NCBI GenBank assembly: GCA_963989385.1
Contig: OZ022502.1
Location: forward strand, 8,524,501-8,588,500
DNA: 64,000 nucleotides
Reading direction: 5' to 3'
Source of the DNA: Ctena decussata
Lineage: Eukaryota; Mollusca; Bivalvia; Lucinida; Lucinidae
The first letter of the stretch is position 1. Each line of letters opens with the position of its first letter. A program made the position numbers and the translations under genes. This document shows, piece after piece, positions 1-11,341 of the stretch. The notes beneath the pieces were generated by a model. It saw only the letters and a list, made by a program, of their open reading frames with translations, made no database searches and had not been told where the DNA came from.

Positions 1-570
1 GTGATATCTCAGAAACATAGATATCAAAATTAAAACTGAGATAAAACAAACATAAGGACGCACAGAAATAGCCCCACTGAAATTCCGGAGCAGATGGAAC
101 CTACCAGTTAAACCACAATGCCCCCCCCCCCCTTCCCGACCCAAGACGTCCCAGTACGGGTGTCAGGCACCAACCGTCTGTGTTACTATTATGTTACGTT
201 TAGGCTGGCGCCTTCATAAAGTCCGAGGCCCGACCCTCAAATTCACTAAAATGACGTCAACGTAAAGTTATAGCCGAAAACAAACGTAATTTTAGCGCCA
301 TTTTAAAAACGATTTTACAGAGAGGAAGGAATAACAAATTAACTCAAACTCTGAAGCATTGCACATAGCGAAATGCTTTAATAGTTTGGATAATTATTGA
401 AATTATGGTTTTATATTTCTTGTTTAACAAACCGAGGAAATTAAGTTAAATGACTGCGGAAATAATATTTAGATTACTGCGTCAGGTTTCAACTCATCGG
501 GAGTGTCGACGTATTTTTGACTGGCCCTCGTATAACTAATCACTAATGTCCACATTGCTTCCCGTTTTGT
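1..570. other. Intergenic, no gene seen
   Basis: No credible coding frame on either strand. A run of 13 C lies at 121-133. The rest is unremarkable AT-rich sequence next to the LINE fragment. Confidence 0.5.
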
Positions 571-1185
571 TTAATTTTTGCGTTTTCTAATATTTCGTTT
601 AATGTTCGAGTTAATCCAAGGTGGTTCTGAGGGTTTAACTTTGATGTATCTATTAGGTATGCATTCTTTAGCAATAGTAGTTACCGTAGTAATGTTATTT
701 GCGTAAGTAATGTCAATATCCTTAATATAATCCCAGTCAAAAGATGCTGCTTTATTATGTAGTAATTCATAATTGCCTTGATCGTAATGCCAAATGTGTC
801 GCGTGAACGATGCAATTTTAGGCTTAGAAAACTTAAATATACCATATATTGGACAATGATATCTTATTTCTTGGGTTAGAAAAGGATCACCAACTCCACT
901 GACTATCAAACGTGTTTTGTTATTAACAAGAAGAATATCAATTAATGAGGATGAGTGTTCAGTGAAATGTGTGGGCTGAGTTATAGATTGATAGAAAGAA
1001 AACTGGGTACAAATAGAATTTATTTTCCTTGCTGTTTGAGGATTAAGTAAGTTTAAGTTAAAGTCACCAGTAATAATTATCTCCGAGATTCCTGGTGAAT
1101 CAACTGCCAGTGCTATAGAATCTTCAATATCAGAGTTAGTTAGAATTAATGTTAGGGGGACGGTAAAACAATCCAAATAAAACAT
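571..1185 (-). pseudogene. LINE endonuclease fragment (truncated)
   Basis: The frame encodes the C-terminal half of an apurinic-like endonuclease (exonuclease-endonuclease-phosphatase fold) of a non-LTR retrotransposon. Visible landmarks are IIITGDFNLNLL (the GDFN catalytic motif, around residue 38), QPTHFTEHSSSLIDILLVNN (the S-x-IDhhh motif with its Asp) and RYHCPIYGIF (the region of the catalytic His). It then runs into the basic linker PPWINSNIKRNIRKRKN that normally precedes the reverse transcriptase. The N-terminal catalytic Asn and Glu and the whole reverse transcriptase are missing; the frame breaks at both ends, so this is a dead fragment. Family resemblance is to CR1/L2/Jockey-type LINEs; the clade is inference. 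Confidence 0.8.
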
Positions 1186-2314
1186 GTTTATGGTTATTAG
1201 TTAATTCGAGCCATATGCTCTCAATATCACGTGGTTCTAAATCTTCGCGGCGCTTATAATGTAGACAATCTTTTACACATAGGGAACTTTATGCTTCAGT
1301 ACGGCGGAAAAACCCGATAGCGACTTACGGGTTTATCCGAGAGCTTACCTGTTGAAATCCTGTCGAGTGCTATATGCAATTACATTGGAATATAATGTTA
1401 AATGTAAAATTAAACACATATATGATATTACGACAATTTTTTATAAGTTATGAACATAAACTTCAGTCTTTGTCCGTTAATATGGTGTAAAAATATATAA
1501 AATAACTTCATGTTTTGATTCTTCCATCGGCTTTTGAAGTTTGAAGCTTCAATCACTTAAATTATATATGAATCATGCCGAAAATGCCCAAGAAGCTATG
1601 TTCAGCCTAAAATTTGAAAATGATCGAATTTTCTATAAAACTTTTATAAGTTATCATCATCGAGAGATTTTCATAAGGTTTACGTTGATATAATCCATTA
1701 TAAAATAAGTACACTATAAGTATCTTCCATGGATCTCTAAACATGCAGAAAGACGCGTTTCGAAAAAATCTAAAATATAAATTTTGGTTTGTGCGTAAAC
1801 ACGGGTTAGGTTGTACAAACTAATACTAAAATTGACAAATAACTTTGATGCTCATAGACTCAGACCAATGTTTCACAAGTGCATAAGCTGGTCTGAGTCA
1901 GTTTGCATATTATTAATATCTATTGTGTAAACTAAAATATATATATTATAAGTCATGTCCGAAACTGATAATAACTAATTCCATAAACTGAATATTGCGG
2001 CTTTACATTTCTTAGCATTTATCTTTGTCTATTTCATGATGAGTTTATAACAAACTTTAACGAGCTGTCAATTACGATAAATGTTAGAAGGAAATATCGG
2101 ATTTTATGATCGACAATCGATTAATGCATAGCAAATCAGGATGTGCCTGTGTGCAAACCATTTAAATTGGCAAGCTGTGCTCATGTTGTAATTAAATTAG
2201 AATTAAAATCAGAGATACGTAACGAACAATTAAAAGATACAAGACAACTTGTCAGGTTGATATGGCCAAGGCAAGTTCACTTTGTTTTCTGGTCATTTTT
2301 CATAATTTTCTCAT
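1186..2314. other. Intergenic, nothing recognised
   Basis: AT-rich, no supported gene, RNA or structured repeat. It lies upstream, in the LINE orientation, of the endonuclease fragment, so part may be LINE 5' sequence that I cannot recognise. Confidence 0.4.
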
Positions 2315-2515
2315 ATGAGCCGCGATACGATAAACAAACAAAGTGGAATGAGCGCCCAGCGAAGACGCAGATCAGCCGAGGCAGCCACTCAGTCTTGCTC
2401 TGCAATTAAAGGGTAGCTAATACTTTAAGCTACCTCTATGCCGACATTGTTCGCCTCTGACAGATAAGGCGGATGCCCAGGCTGATCTGAGTCTTCGCTG
2501 GGCGCACATGCACAT
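2315..2515. repeat. Fold-back MITE-like repeat, family A copy 1
   Basis: Begins ATGAGCCGCGATACGATAAAC and ends with a region complementary to it (GCTGGGCGCAC..CACAT). The arms contain complementary blocks: GCGCCCAGCGAAGACGCAGA pairs with CTGAGTCTTCGCTGGGCGCA. Better preserved relatives lie at 7437 and 16134. Non-autonomous, no coding capacity. This copy is the most diverged of the three. Confidence 0.7.
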
Positions 2516-3660
2516 ATGAGACGTTCTCAGTTAAGCTGGGCCATTCGCGGACAAAAATGGCCATATATCCAACCATGCCAGAATTCAAGAAAAAATCACG
2601 ACTATAATGCTCATTATATCTGCTTCAAAGCTTTAAAATATTTTCAGATAATAATTTTAGATTATGGAATACCAACCATGTTTAGGGACATACCCTAACA
2701 ATTAGAAATGGCGTGTTTTATGACGTTATTTAGATACGTTGAAGGACGATGTCGCATACGATTTCTTTGACATGCGTAGCATTGCACATTTACTAATATA
2801 CTTACATTTGATTATTTTGGCTGGTTTCAATTTAACATAGTTTTCTTTGCATTTTTGGAAGAAAGGGGTTTTCTATGAAGCGCTGCTTAATCAAATGACG
2901 TCAACGCTTTCAAAACGTGGTCTTAGTGACGTTGTGACGTAGGTTACGTGTGACGTAGGTTACAGTACACACTTTTTAACGTTTTTATACCATTTAATGT
3001 TTCAGTGCATGAAATCTAAGCACACCATCTTGTAGCTGTTACTAGGCAGGATTTTGCACATGATTTTCATAGCGATTGCTTTGCTCAGTTTTAAATAAAG
3101 CCCGTGACGTAAGGTTACATTCTTTCAGAAAAATGCTGGGGTTATGTATTTTGAAGTCGAGTAAATTATACAAAATGGAGCAAATTTGCACAAATGATAA
3201 TGAAAAACGAAATTTTCGACCATAAAACAGACGATTTACCTCACCAAATAACAATTTTGAATACAGTTATCCCCTAAATCAACTAATGGATTAAATATGC
3301 AAATAACGTTGTAACGTTATGCGTTGACGTCCATAGAAACTTCGTGTTTTAATGGCGATAATAAAATGCCATTGTTGTTGTTGTTGTTGTTCGTAGAGCT
3401 CCGCCGTTAATTTGTCGGCACATCTGGATAACCGGTAAAGGTGTTTATTGATGATAAGAGTTAATTAAAGTTTCCTGCACCAATGAATAATCCACCACCA
3501 CTTATATACACATACACAGTGTCAAAGTTTCCTGCACCAATGAATAATCGGTCACCTATGAATGGAAATATACACATACACAACAAGGACAATGTCAATA
3601 ACCTCCACCAAAGCACTTTCTGGAGATCAGATGTTGAGTCTGCTGAAGCTTAGGAAGACC
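2516..3660. other. Intergenic with short direct repeats
   Basis: No gene supported. A 16-bp block GTGACGTAGGTTAC is tandemly doubled at about 2932-2963, a (TTG)n run is at 3371-3390, and a 27-bp block starting AAAGTTTCCTGCACCAATG occurs at 3477-3503 and again at 3524-3550. Confidence 0.5.
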
Positions 3661-4383
3661 TTAAATGGCCTTGCAGAGGGTTTTGTGAGATAACCAGTGT
3701 CCTGCTTGGCACTCCTTGCTGCAGTACTTAATAAATCTGCAGCCTGTACAACGTCTCAGGTCAGCTTTATTTCCTACAGAATAACAGTTTGCACAGTAGT
3801 CGGGGGAGTTATCATCCGGTTCTGTATAACAATCCAAGGCCGACAACTCTTTTTCCGAACTCAAAACAACAGGTATCTCAGGAGAGTGAACCAGTTCATT
3901 TAAATCACTTTGAGTGGATAAATCCAAATCAGGATCCAATTGACTGGAAATGTGTTTACAGACACCAGAAGAATCCGAATCGGTATGAAAGGAATTTTCC
4001 TGTTAAAGAATGGTATCCTCTGGCTGTCGCCGGGCGTTCAGAGAAGAAGTTTGGGCAGAGTTCTTCTTTTTCCAGAACTTCAGTCGTCGTGCACGTTCCC
4101 TTGCAACGGTTGATGGGGATTTATGTTTCCGCTTTGGTCTTTTCAGTGGCAAGTCATTGGTAGAGTTGTCCTGATGATTTCCTTGCTGACATCCGAAAGC
4201 AGAGTGACCGTCCTTCAATGGCGTGACATTTTTGGCGGCAAACGTCCTGATCACGAGTGAGAATCCCTTCGAGTTTCTGGATAATTTCCGAGAAGCTGTT
4301 GGGGCATCCCAGTCCAGAACGTTGATGCAATCCAAAAGAGTTTGGGGAATCACACTGGGAATCGGTTTATCCGATTTGTCCAT
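3661..4383 (-). pseudogene. MYND zinc-finger protein gene with an in-frame stop
   Basis: A single reading frame runs from an ATG at 4383 to a stop at 3661, broken only by TAA at 4003-4005; the sequence after the stop stays protein-like and in phase up to the zinc finger. The N-terminal part has the block VLDWDAPTASRKLSRNSKGF and a very basic segment (LKRPKRKHKSPSTVARERAR) suggesting nucleic-acid binding. The C-terminal 45 residues form a MYND finger: CANC, then CTGCRFIKYCSKECQ, HW..H and a final C, giving the C-C-C-C-C-C-H-C ligand set. MYND fingers bind proline-rich partners. I recall proteins with this layout being multi-copy in molluscs, so it may belong to a mobile element rather than to a single host gene. 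A stop read through, a retained pseudogene, or an intron skipping the TAA are all possible. Confidence 0.6.
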
Positions 4384-4410
4384 TGTTTTTCACCAAAAAC
4401 TTCTTGGCAC

Positions 4411-4695
4411 TCAAAAACGTGTCATCAATTTCCGACGGTTATCCGAGCATGTTGGAAATTTTAGTGTCATATGATAAACAGAATCTTGCATTCGTCCTCC
4501 TGTATTATTGAATTTATTAAACTCACTTGGGAAAACCGAGAAGATACTCGGCGTAGCCTCGCATCTTAATTTTTTCCCCAGCTCGTTTAATAAACTCAAT
4601 AATTCGTGAGGACTCATGTAAGATCCTCTATATACATCACAGAGAGCAGTTGTAAAGTTTATACTCTTTTGGGCTGATTCTAGTCTTGTGTCCAA
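4411..4695 (-). pseudogene. Open-frame relic upstream of the MYND gene
   Basis: Ninety-four codons in the same phase as the MYND gene and directly upstream of it, separated by two TGA codons (4411-4413 and 4390-4392). It has no convincing ATG at its start. Composition is protein-like (ELLSLLNELGKKLRCEA, SVFPSEFNKFNNTGGRMQDS), but I recognise no domain. It may be an upstream ORF of the same repeated unit as the MYND gene. Function unknown. Confidence 0.3.
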
Positions 4696-4996
4696 AAGCC
4701 GTGATTAGTGATGATTTTGTCAAACTTGCTTTAAAGACATTATTGGTGACTGAGAACCAGCAATTTTCCATAATGCGAACAGGGCCTACATGTACATAGA
4801 ATTAAAATAGTGAAAAAATGCCAGTTAAGATTATATGGCATGGCAAGATTTGTCATCTGAAGGATTATAAGAAAGCGTTAATGTCAGATCTTAGAAACGT
4901 TTCATTCAAAACACACAAAATACGACCATATGTATTATGGTGGGCTATATGAGGTATATTTCTTGAACAGATAATTAAGCTGATCTAATTTTCCAG

Positions 4997-5980
4997 CAGG
5001 CGCACAAAGTTGAATCAATATTCAATCAACCTTGATTCACCTCATGATGTTGAATATAGGTTGATTCAATATTGATTCAACCTTGTGAATCAATATTTAA
5101 TCAACCTTGATTCAACGTCATGACGTTGAATCAAGGTTATTGCATAAAAAGCAGTGCCGAGAGGTATTAACAGCCGTGCATCAACAGGCGAAAAGCCGCG
5201 TTTCAACAATGGTTTTCACGCGCTGTTGAAACACGATGACAGAACTTTCGTTATGCTTGTGCCGGGCCACTAAAAACCGCCATGCACCTTTGTCTCTCCC
5301 GTTTCGGTCGAATTACAAAAATTGGTGGTGCGTCTCTCCCCTTTCGGTTAATTAACACTATAATTGGTCGCGTGCTACCTATGTATTCTTGTGACGTCAT
5401 CATACCTAGTACTCTTATTACGTCATAAAGTACTGACACGGATTTCAAAGCCATGTTGTCTTCATTCTCACGATGCCAAATGGAGAGTATATAAGTGTTA
5501 AAGAAAACATGCATCCTAAGCTTTCAGCAATCAAGAACTGCAGGATGGTGCATGAATGAGCCAGGCATGTTCTGTATTGAAATGTTTGCTTTGATCAAGG
5601 TATCTGCTTTTTGTTGATGAATTTGCAACGACCATCTTGGACTTGGCAGCCATTTTGAACAGCTTGATGCTCTCGGGCCAGGAAGATGGATATTAAAAAA
5701 ACAGATGCACCGGCGCGTTGGCTGTGGAACGGTGACAAAATATAGGGCCGTATTTTCGCAAATCTTAACGAATATTTCGTTGAATTTATGCAATAAGAGC
5801 GATCAACAAAAAAAAATCCAATGCATTAACGTTTGCCAGGTCCCTTGGGAGTTGTTGAAAACCTCGGCCTTCGGCCTCGGTTGTCAACATCTCCCTCGGG
5901 ACCTGGCAAACGTTTATGCATGAAAATCCATGTTTGATCCCTATATTGATTCAATATTGATTCAACCTTGTGTGCCCAGT
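4997..5980. mobile_element. Non-autonomous DNA transposon with TTGAATCAATATT inverted termini
   Basis: The left end (GGCGCACAAAGTTGAATCAA) matches the reverse complement of the right end (GGGCACACAAGGTTGAATCA). The left arm holds several further alternating TTGATTCAA/TTGAATCAA blocks to about 5140. No transposase frame. It contains the long hairpin 5821-5921. About 0.98 kb; class inferred from the inverted termini. Confidence 0.6.
5821..5921. repeat. 101-bp near-perfect hairpin
   Basis: Arms of about 49 bp, from ATGCATTAACGTTTGCCAGG to its complement CCTGGCAAACGTTTATGCAT, with the loop at GGCCTTCGGCC and about six mismatches. Part of the transposon around it. Confidence 0.8.
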
Positions 5981-6620
5981 GGGGTCTTATTTATTTTACA
6001 GTAGGCCCCTAATAACTAGTATATGTATTGCAAATGCATTGTGAAAGTGCAAACTGGCATTAAACTGTCTTTGTAATTAAATGAAACTGTCTGAAAGGGA
6101 AGCATATTCAGATCTGGATAAAATCTACGGGTTGCTACACGTGTCTAGGCGGCTGAAGAATAAAATTTGCTCGATGACATATACTTTTTCTTCATTTTCA
6201 TACTTGCAAAAGGCCTTACTTTCAAATTACTCATAGAAGAGATTAAAATTTTATGAAAAATTCCATTCGGGGTGACTTAAATATATAATATATCCTTTCG
6301 GCGAATTGTTTACACTTTCATGGGAAGCGTCTGTGTCATTAGAATATATGTCTTTCTCCTCAATGGCAGTCAACGTTTTTGGAAAGAATTTGCTCCCCTA
6401 GGACCAAGTTCTTTCCTTGAATAGTAGACTTTTTTGGAAGCCAACAAAAAGTAACAGCGGTTGTTCTCCCTTTGTCAAATGATGGGAAAAAGCATAAAAA
6501 CATGCTGTAGTTCCCATTCAGCTGAATTAAGAGAATAAACAGGTCGGCAAAACGTGAGTATTGTAGGTCAAAAATGAGCTGAACGGGCATTTTATCATGT
6601 ATATTAAAGCAAATGCATCA
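5981..6620. other. Intergenic, nothing recognised
   Basis: No gene supported. At 6385-6430 there is a degraded copy of the GGAAAGAATTTGCTCC repeat seen at 19389 and 21725. Confidence 0.4.
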
Positions 6621-6808
6621 ACACAACGGGTAGGCGACAATCGAAAAAGCTCTTAACAGTCGACTAACGCGGATCAAAAGCCGTTAGAAACAGCGTTTTC
6701 GATTGCAAATTGGCGACAATTAGCAATCGAAAAACGCTGTGTCTAATGGTTTTTGATCCGCGTTCGTCGACTGCATGAGCGTTTTCGGTTGCCGCCAACC
6801 CGGTGTGA
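6621..6808. mobile_element. 188-bp palindromic MITE
   Basis: Almost the whole element is an inverted repeat: ACACAACGGGTAGGCGACAA at the left pairs with TTGCCGCCAACCCGGTGTG at the right, and the inner arms AGTCGACTAACGCGGATCAA and TTGATCCGCGTTCGTCGACT continue the pairing to a short loop near 6710. No coding capacity. Confidence 0.8.
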
Positions 6809-6864
6809 TCATCATATAACGATGGATCAACGCTGATGTAACTAAAAAGTAGATTCAACTTTCT

Positions 6865-6898
6865 TCTTTTTTTTTTCTTTTTTTTTTTTTTTTTTTTT
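6865..6898. repeat. Poly-T tract
   Basis: About 34 bases, nearly all T with one C. A simple-sequence tract; on the other strand it would encode poly-lysine, which is not a gene. Confidence 0.9.
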
Positions 6899-7436
6899 GC
6901 TTTTCCCCCATTTTTAAAATGTTCATGCATACATGTCTGTTACTCATTTTCCGATATATTTGTGATATTTAATATTAATGTTTCTTCATATACAGAATTC
7001 AAAATCAATGTAATCAGTGTAAATGAAACAAAACAACGTCAGCAATAGAATAACTTGTCTGGCTGTAGCATTTGCATTTACTTAGAATTTTCTAATTGTG
7101 CGCAATTAAAATTATTATATACCAGAGTAATGGCAATCTAAAAGTATGACGTCGCCATGCAGACGCTTGAAACTGCTATACTTTGTCGGCGTCCGGTTCG
7201 AAAAAGCTTCTACTAAGAAATTATAGACACATCCTCTTAGGGGCGATATAAGTATTTCCTTATCATGGACTGTAGTGACTATCACGAATCTGTCGGTCTG
7301 CTGAGAATAAGTATTCTGTTATATGGCGGTAATTTCCGCTCTCAAGATCCATCCAAGAAGACGGATCTAGATTTTGGGATTAGTTCGTGAGAGAAAATCC
7401 CTTTTCCAGAAAAAAGGATACCAAACAGATTGACAT
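6899..7436. other. Intergenic, nothing recognised
   Basis: AT-rich; no supported gene or structured repeat. Confidence 0.4.
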
Positions 7437-7675
7437 ATGAGCTGCGACACGAGAAAACCAACAAAGTGTTTGTTCACCCAGCGCAGACTCAGGTCAGCCT
7501 GGGCATCCGACATGTTTGATCAGACTCTTTGCTAAGTGCTTAAAGGTAGATAAGGGTCTAAACTACCTCCAAGCGGACAGCGAAGATTCTAATCAGACTG
7601 GGCGGATGCCCAGGCTGATATGAGTCTGCACTGAGCGCACAACCACTTTGTTGGTTTTCTCGTGACGAGCTTCAT
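7437..7675. repeat. Fold-back MITE-like repeat, family A copy 2
   Basis: Starts ATGAGCTGCGACACGAGAAA and ends with the complement of ATGAAGCTCGTCACGAGAAA; the terminal arms of about 40 bp include ACCAACAAAGTG. The inner part has GCAGACTCAGGTCAGCCTGG facing GCCCAGGCTGATATGAGTCT. About 239 bp, non-coding. Confidence 0.85.
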
Positions 7676-7990
7676 ATTTGGTGTAATTTTGGGAAGGTAC
7701 TCTGGTCTTATAACCGAATAAACCCGATACTCCAGCTTCACCACCATGAAATAAACACCTGCAAAAATTCATAAATGATTCATAATAAAGTATTTTTAAG
7801 CTTAAATGGTACTCTCACTAAGAAATCTAACATTGCCAGTTGCCATTCTGCCTTCTTCAACAGATGTCAACTCAGAAACGGAAAAACGTTCCTTTACGAA
7901 AAACTCATTCCTTTCATATAAGATACCAGTTTAAAAGGACTTCTTTATCCATGAGGGCAAACAGGAAGTCGTTGGAAGATTTTTTTGTAA
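7676..7990. other. Intergenic, nothing recognised
   Basis: No gene supported between the fold-back repeat and the AGGTCA composite element. Confidence 0.4.
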
Positions 7991-9480
7991 CAAGAGGGCC
8001 ATGAGGCCCTGAATCGCTCACCTGAGCAATTGGCAAAGTGGCCTTTTCTTATGTCTGATATTATCAAAATATGAGTCTTTGGTCAAAAGTCTCAGAATGA
8101 CCATCACCGCTTGTACTCATAAATCTTCATGTACTCATTAAGACAACCATATATACCATTCTTTAGGGCTAAACTCTTCAAAACCTTCCATGAAATCTTA
8201 TGTTGTAGCATTTCCCATATTTGACCATGCCGCAAAAAAAGGTCAAGGTAAACCCAAGGTCATCATTTGAATAGTCTTGGTAGTACTCTAGTACTCCATG
8301 CTACTTACCAAGTTTCAATGCCATAGGTGTATTTGTTCTGGAGGGGAAAATATAAAATGTTTATACCATAAATGGGTATGGTGGCCATGTTGGTTATGTG
8401 ACCTGAACCGTTTGAACAAATTTTTGTTCAATCAACCCCTGGAATGTGTTTACAATCGGCTCTTTGACTTTTGGGGAAATGTTCAAGTTGAAAATGTCAA
8501 AATATGAGAGATCTGGGTCAAAGGTCAAGGAATGACCTTGACTTCTTGTACTCATAAATCTTCATGTACTCATTAAGATGACTGTATATACCAATTTTTA
8601 GGCCATAATCTTCAAAGCTTTCCACGAAATCTTATGTTCTAGCATTTTCCCATATTTGACCTTGCCGTTAAAAGGCCAAGGTCAGTCCAAGGTCATAATT
8701 TTAACAATCTTGATAGTACTTGAGTACCCAATGCTACATACCAAGTTTCAAGGCCATTGGTCAGTTGGTTCTGGAGAAGAACATTTTTAAAGGTCTTTAC
8801 CATATATTGGCGTGGCAGCCATGTTGGTCATGTGACCCTGACCGTATGAATAAATTTTCGTTTTCTCAACCCCTGAAGGCTCTTTATGAAATTGGGTTTC
8901 AATTGGCCTAGTGGCTTTTGACAAGATTGTTTGAAACTGTCAAAATATGAGAGTTCTCGGTCAAAGGTCAAAGAATGACCTTAACCTTTTGTACTCATAA
9001 ATCTTCATGTACTCATTAAGCTGACTGTAGATACCAATTTTTAGCCCAAAATCTTCAACAGTCTCCAAGATATCTTATGTTCTAGCATTTTGCCATGTCA
9101 AAGCATAAGGAAGCAAATTATTACCTTACCGTAAAAAGGTCAAGGTCAACCCAAGTCATAATTTGAACAATCTTGGTAGAACTTGCATAGCCGATGCTAC
9201 ATACCAAGTTTCAAGGCCATTGGCCTATTGGTTCTGGAGAAGATGTTTTAGGTTTTTACCATATATGGGCATGGCGGCCATGTTGGTCATGTGACCAGGA
9301 CAGTTTAAACAACTTTTCGTTCCTAAGACCCCAGGAGGCTACATATGAAATTTGGTTGCAATCGGCCCAGCGGTTTCAGAGGAGAAGTCATTTGAAATTG
9401 TTGACGGACGACGGATGGATGGATGGACGACAGCCTATCCTATAAGCTCCCCCGAGGCCTTCGGCTCAGGTGAGCTAAAA
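7991..9480 (+). repeat. AGGTCA-rich composite repeat, copy 1 (about three units)
   Basis: Opens with CAAGAGGGCCATGAGGCCCT and GCTCACCTGAG and closes with CTCAGGTGAGCTA, so the ends are inverted with respect to each other. Inside are about three units of roughly 450 bp, each with the same order of blocks: AAAATATGAGAGTTCTGGGT, GGTCAAAGGTCAAGGAATGACC, TCTTCATGTACTCATTAAGA, TATGTTCTAGCATTTTCCC, AAGGTCAAGGTCAACCCAAG, CATGTTGGTCATGTGACC. A short GACG/GATG microsatellite (9403-9427) precedes the end. Small reading frames inside (for example those reading WAWRPCWSCD) come from the repeat and are not genes. Confidence 0.8.
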
Positions 9481-9562
9481 ATGGCGAAAAACATGAAGGT
9501 GTATCCATTTATTTTATACGCGTTAAATGCAAATGGATAAAGCAAAACAAAATCAAATAGAG

Positions 9563-9798
9563 GATATTTGACTCTTTCAGTGTAATATCGATTTTTATTT
9601 CACTATGAACACCAAACGTGGTATTTTCACTCGTGGCTTCCAGTGTAAGATCGCTTTTTATTTCACCGAATGAATACCAAAAGCAGTATTTTCACGAGTG
9701 GCGAAGCCATGAGTGAATTCGCCACGAGTGAAAATACCACTTTTGGTGTTCATGAGTGAAATAAAAGTCGATCTTACACTGGAATAGTCAAATTTTCT
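9563..9798. repeat. Fold-back repeat with CACTCGTGGC arms
   Basis: GATATTTGACTCTTTCAGTG at the left is complementary to CACTGGAATAGTCAAATTTT at the right, and the arms continue through TTTATTTCACT..GAACACCAAA..GGTATTTTCACTCGTGGC. An extra copy of the arm (9633-9690) makes the left side longer. Non-coding. Confidence 0.75.
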
Positions 9799-10760
9799 GT
9801 TTCTTTTACGCTTTAAAAATGCAATAATTTACTAGGTTATGCCAATGCGTTAGCCATTACGTCAGAGGCACAACCTTTTTTCTAGCCGTTTTTCGCCATA
9901 TTTGATGCTTCCAGCATGTTTACTGGGTATGATATTGGTTGTAAACGTAGTTTGCAATAAAATAGCTTATCATTTCATTTTGATAAACGGATCTCAAGAA
10001 ATTTGCTAACTTGAAAGAATGCCTCCACTGTTAAAAACGCGCTTAGCTATAAAACACAAGTGGTTACATGTTTAGGTGTAAACATGTTTAGGAATATGTC
10101 ATATAGCTAAACATGTACGCCTTTTCTATTATTTTCCCAGACAAAGTCTGCTAAACACGTTTTATTCTGTTACGCGTTTTGGATGAATCCATTCTCTCTT
10201 TTCCCCGTTGAAGACCGAAAAAAGAGACGAAAATGTTGACAGAGGAAATTTTCAAAATTAAAGGTAAGTATAACCAGTTTTGTACATGTTTAATTTCAAA
10301 ACATAAACCTAAACATGTTGCAAATTGGACATGTTACGATTTAAACACATAAAAAATCGGACTGCTTTATTTGTTAAGAATCTAAACACATTTTATTCCA
10401 GTGTATAGGAGACTTAGGCGGCCTTGCGTCGCATGCGCTAACAATGTTACGTTGGCGCGTTGAGTGACATCATTAACGTCGTGATGACATGCAAACATGC
10501 GTTACGTAAGCTATGTCAGGCCGGATTATGTTTAGTCAATTAATCTTCAAATAAATGAGACTATTTCACAAAAATCCTATTTTTGAAAACAGTAAAATCG
10601 AAAGTGATAATTTCACTGTTTGAAACAGTGAGATTATCAGTTTCGATTTCATCGAGATTAAGTGCCGTCTACGTTGTCTGGTCTTGAGTCTTTTATGATC
10701 GAACAGATGTTTTGGATCATTGTCTATAGCCATTTTTGCTCTGATTAGATTGATGACATG

Positions 10761-10762
<2 letters not shown>
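9799..10762. other. Intergenic, nothing recognised
   Basis: No gene supported. The octamer AAACATGTTTA recurs several times around 10050-10120, forming local palindromes. Confidence 0.4.

Positions 10763-10800
<38 letters not shown>
10763..10800. repeat. (TC)n microsatellite
   Basis: Nineteen consecutive TC dinucleotides. The Arg-Glu frame on the other strand is an artefact of it. Confidence 0.95.
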
Positions 10801-10803
<3 letters not shown>

Positions 10804-11080
10804 GCTATTCTATGTGTTTAGCACGTAAATATATAACTTGACAGCAAGCCATATGCGTGCTATTGTGTGGCGGTTCTATCAGATGGCTAAGGAAAGTTAG
10901 TATTTGATCTTGAGAAGGGGGCATGCGTCGAGCTATATCAAGATGTGTTAGTTAGTTATCGCTCTCTATTACATCTCTTTTCTTTTAGCTTTAGCCTAGC
11001 GTTCTGTGTTCTCTCCCCACACCACCCCCTGTTTTCTTGGCATTTAAATTTACTGACATCATTATTTGTGTAATAATATG

Positions 11081-11179
11081 ATCCACCGCGTGCCATTGTA
11101 ATTGCTTTGTTGATACTTCATTATGTCATGTTATATGTACTTTGAGAGTATTAAATAAAGTTGAGTTGAGTTGAGTTGA
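11081..11179 (+). repeat. LINE-like 3' end with (GAGTT)n tail
   Basis: TATTAAATAAAG is followed by four TTGAG units (11160-11179). A polyadenylation-like AATAAA directly before a short tandem tail is typical of CR1/L2-type LINE 3' ends; the body of the element cannot be recognised. Confidence 0.4.
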
Positions 11180-11341
11180 TAAATCTCTATAATTCATTGA
11201 AAAGTATAAAAAGAAAAAAACCTCCTTTTAAGTCCTTTTAAGGCAACACAGTTCCACAACGAACAACAATCTTTATGACAAATGCAAGTGTTAACTGTGT
11301 TTGTTTCTATTCTTTCATATAAAATATGCTTTCATTATAAA

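Noticed and set aside
6664..6930. Open frame with a poly-lysine run
   Set aside because: Produced by the poly-T tract and the palindromic MITE.
8298..9540. Several frames reading WAWRPCWSCD and similar
   Set aside because: Fragments of the AGGTCA composite repeat; the same wording recurs in each unit without a continuous frame.
10566..10802. Frame beginning with Arg-Glu repeats
   Set aside because: Shadow of the (TC)n microsatellite.
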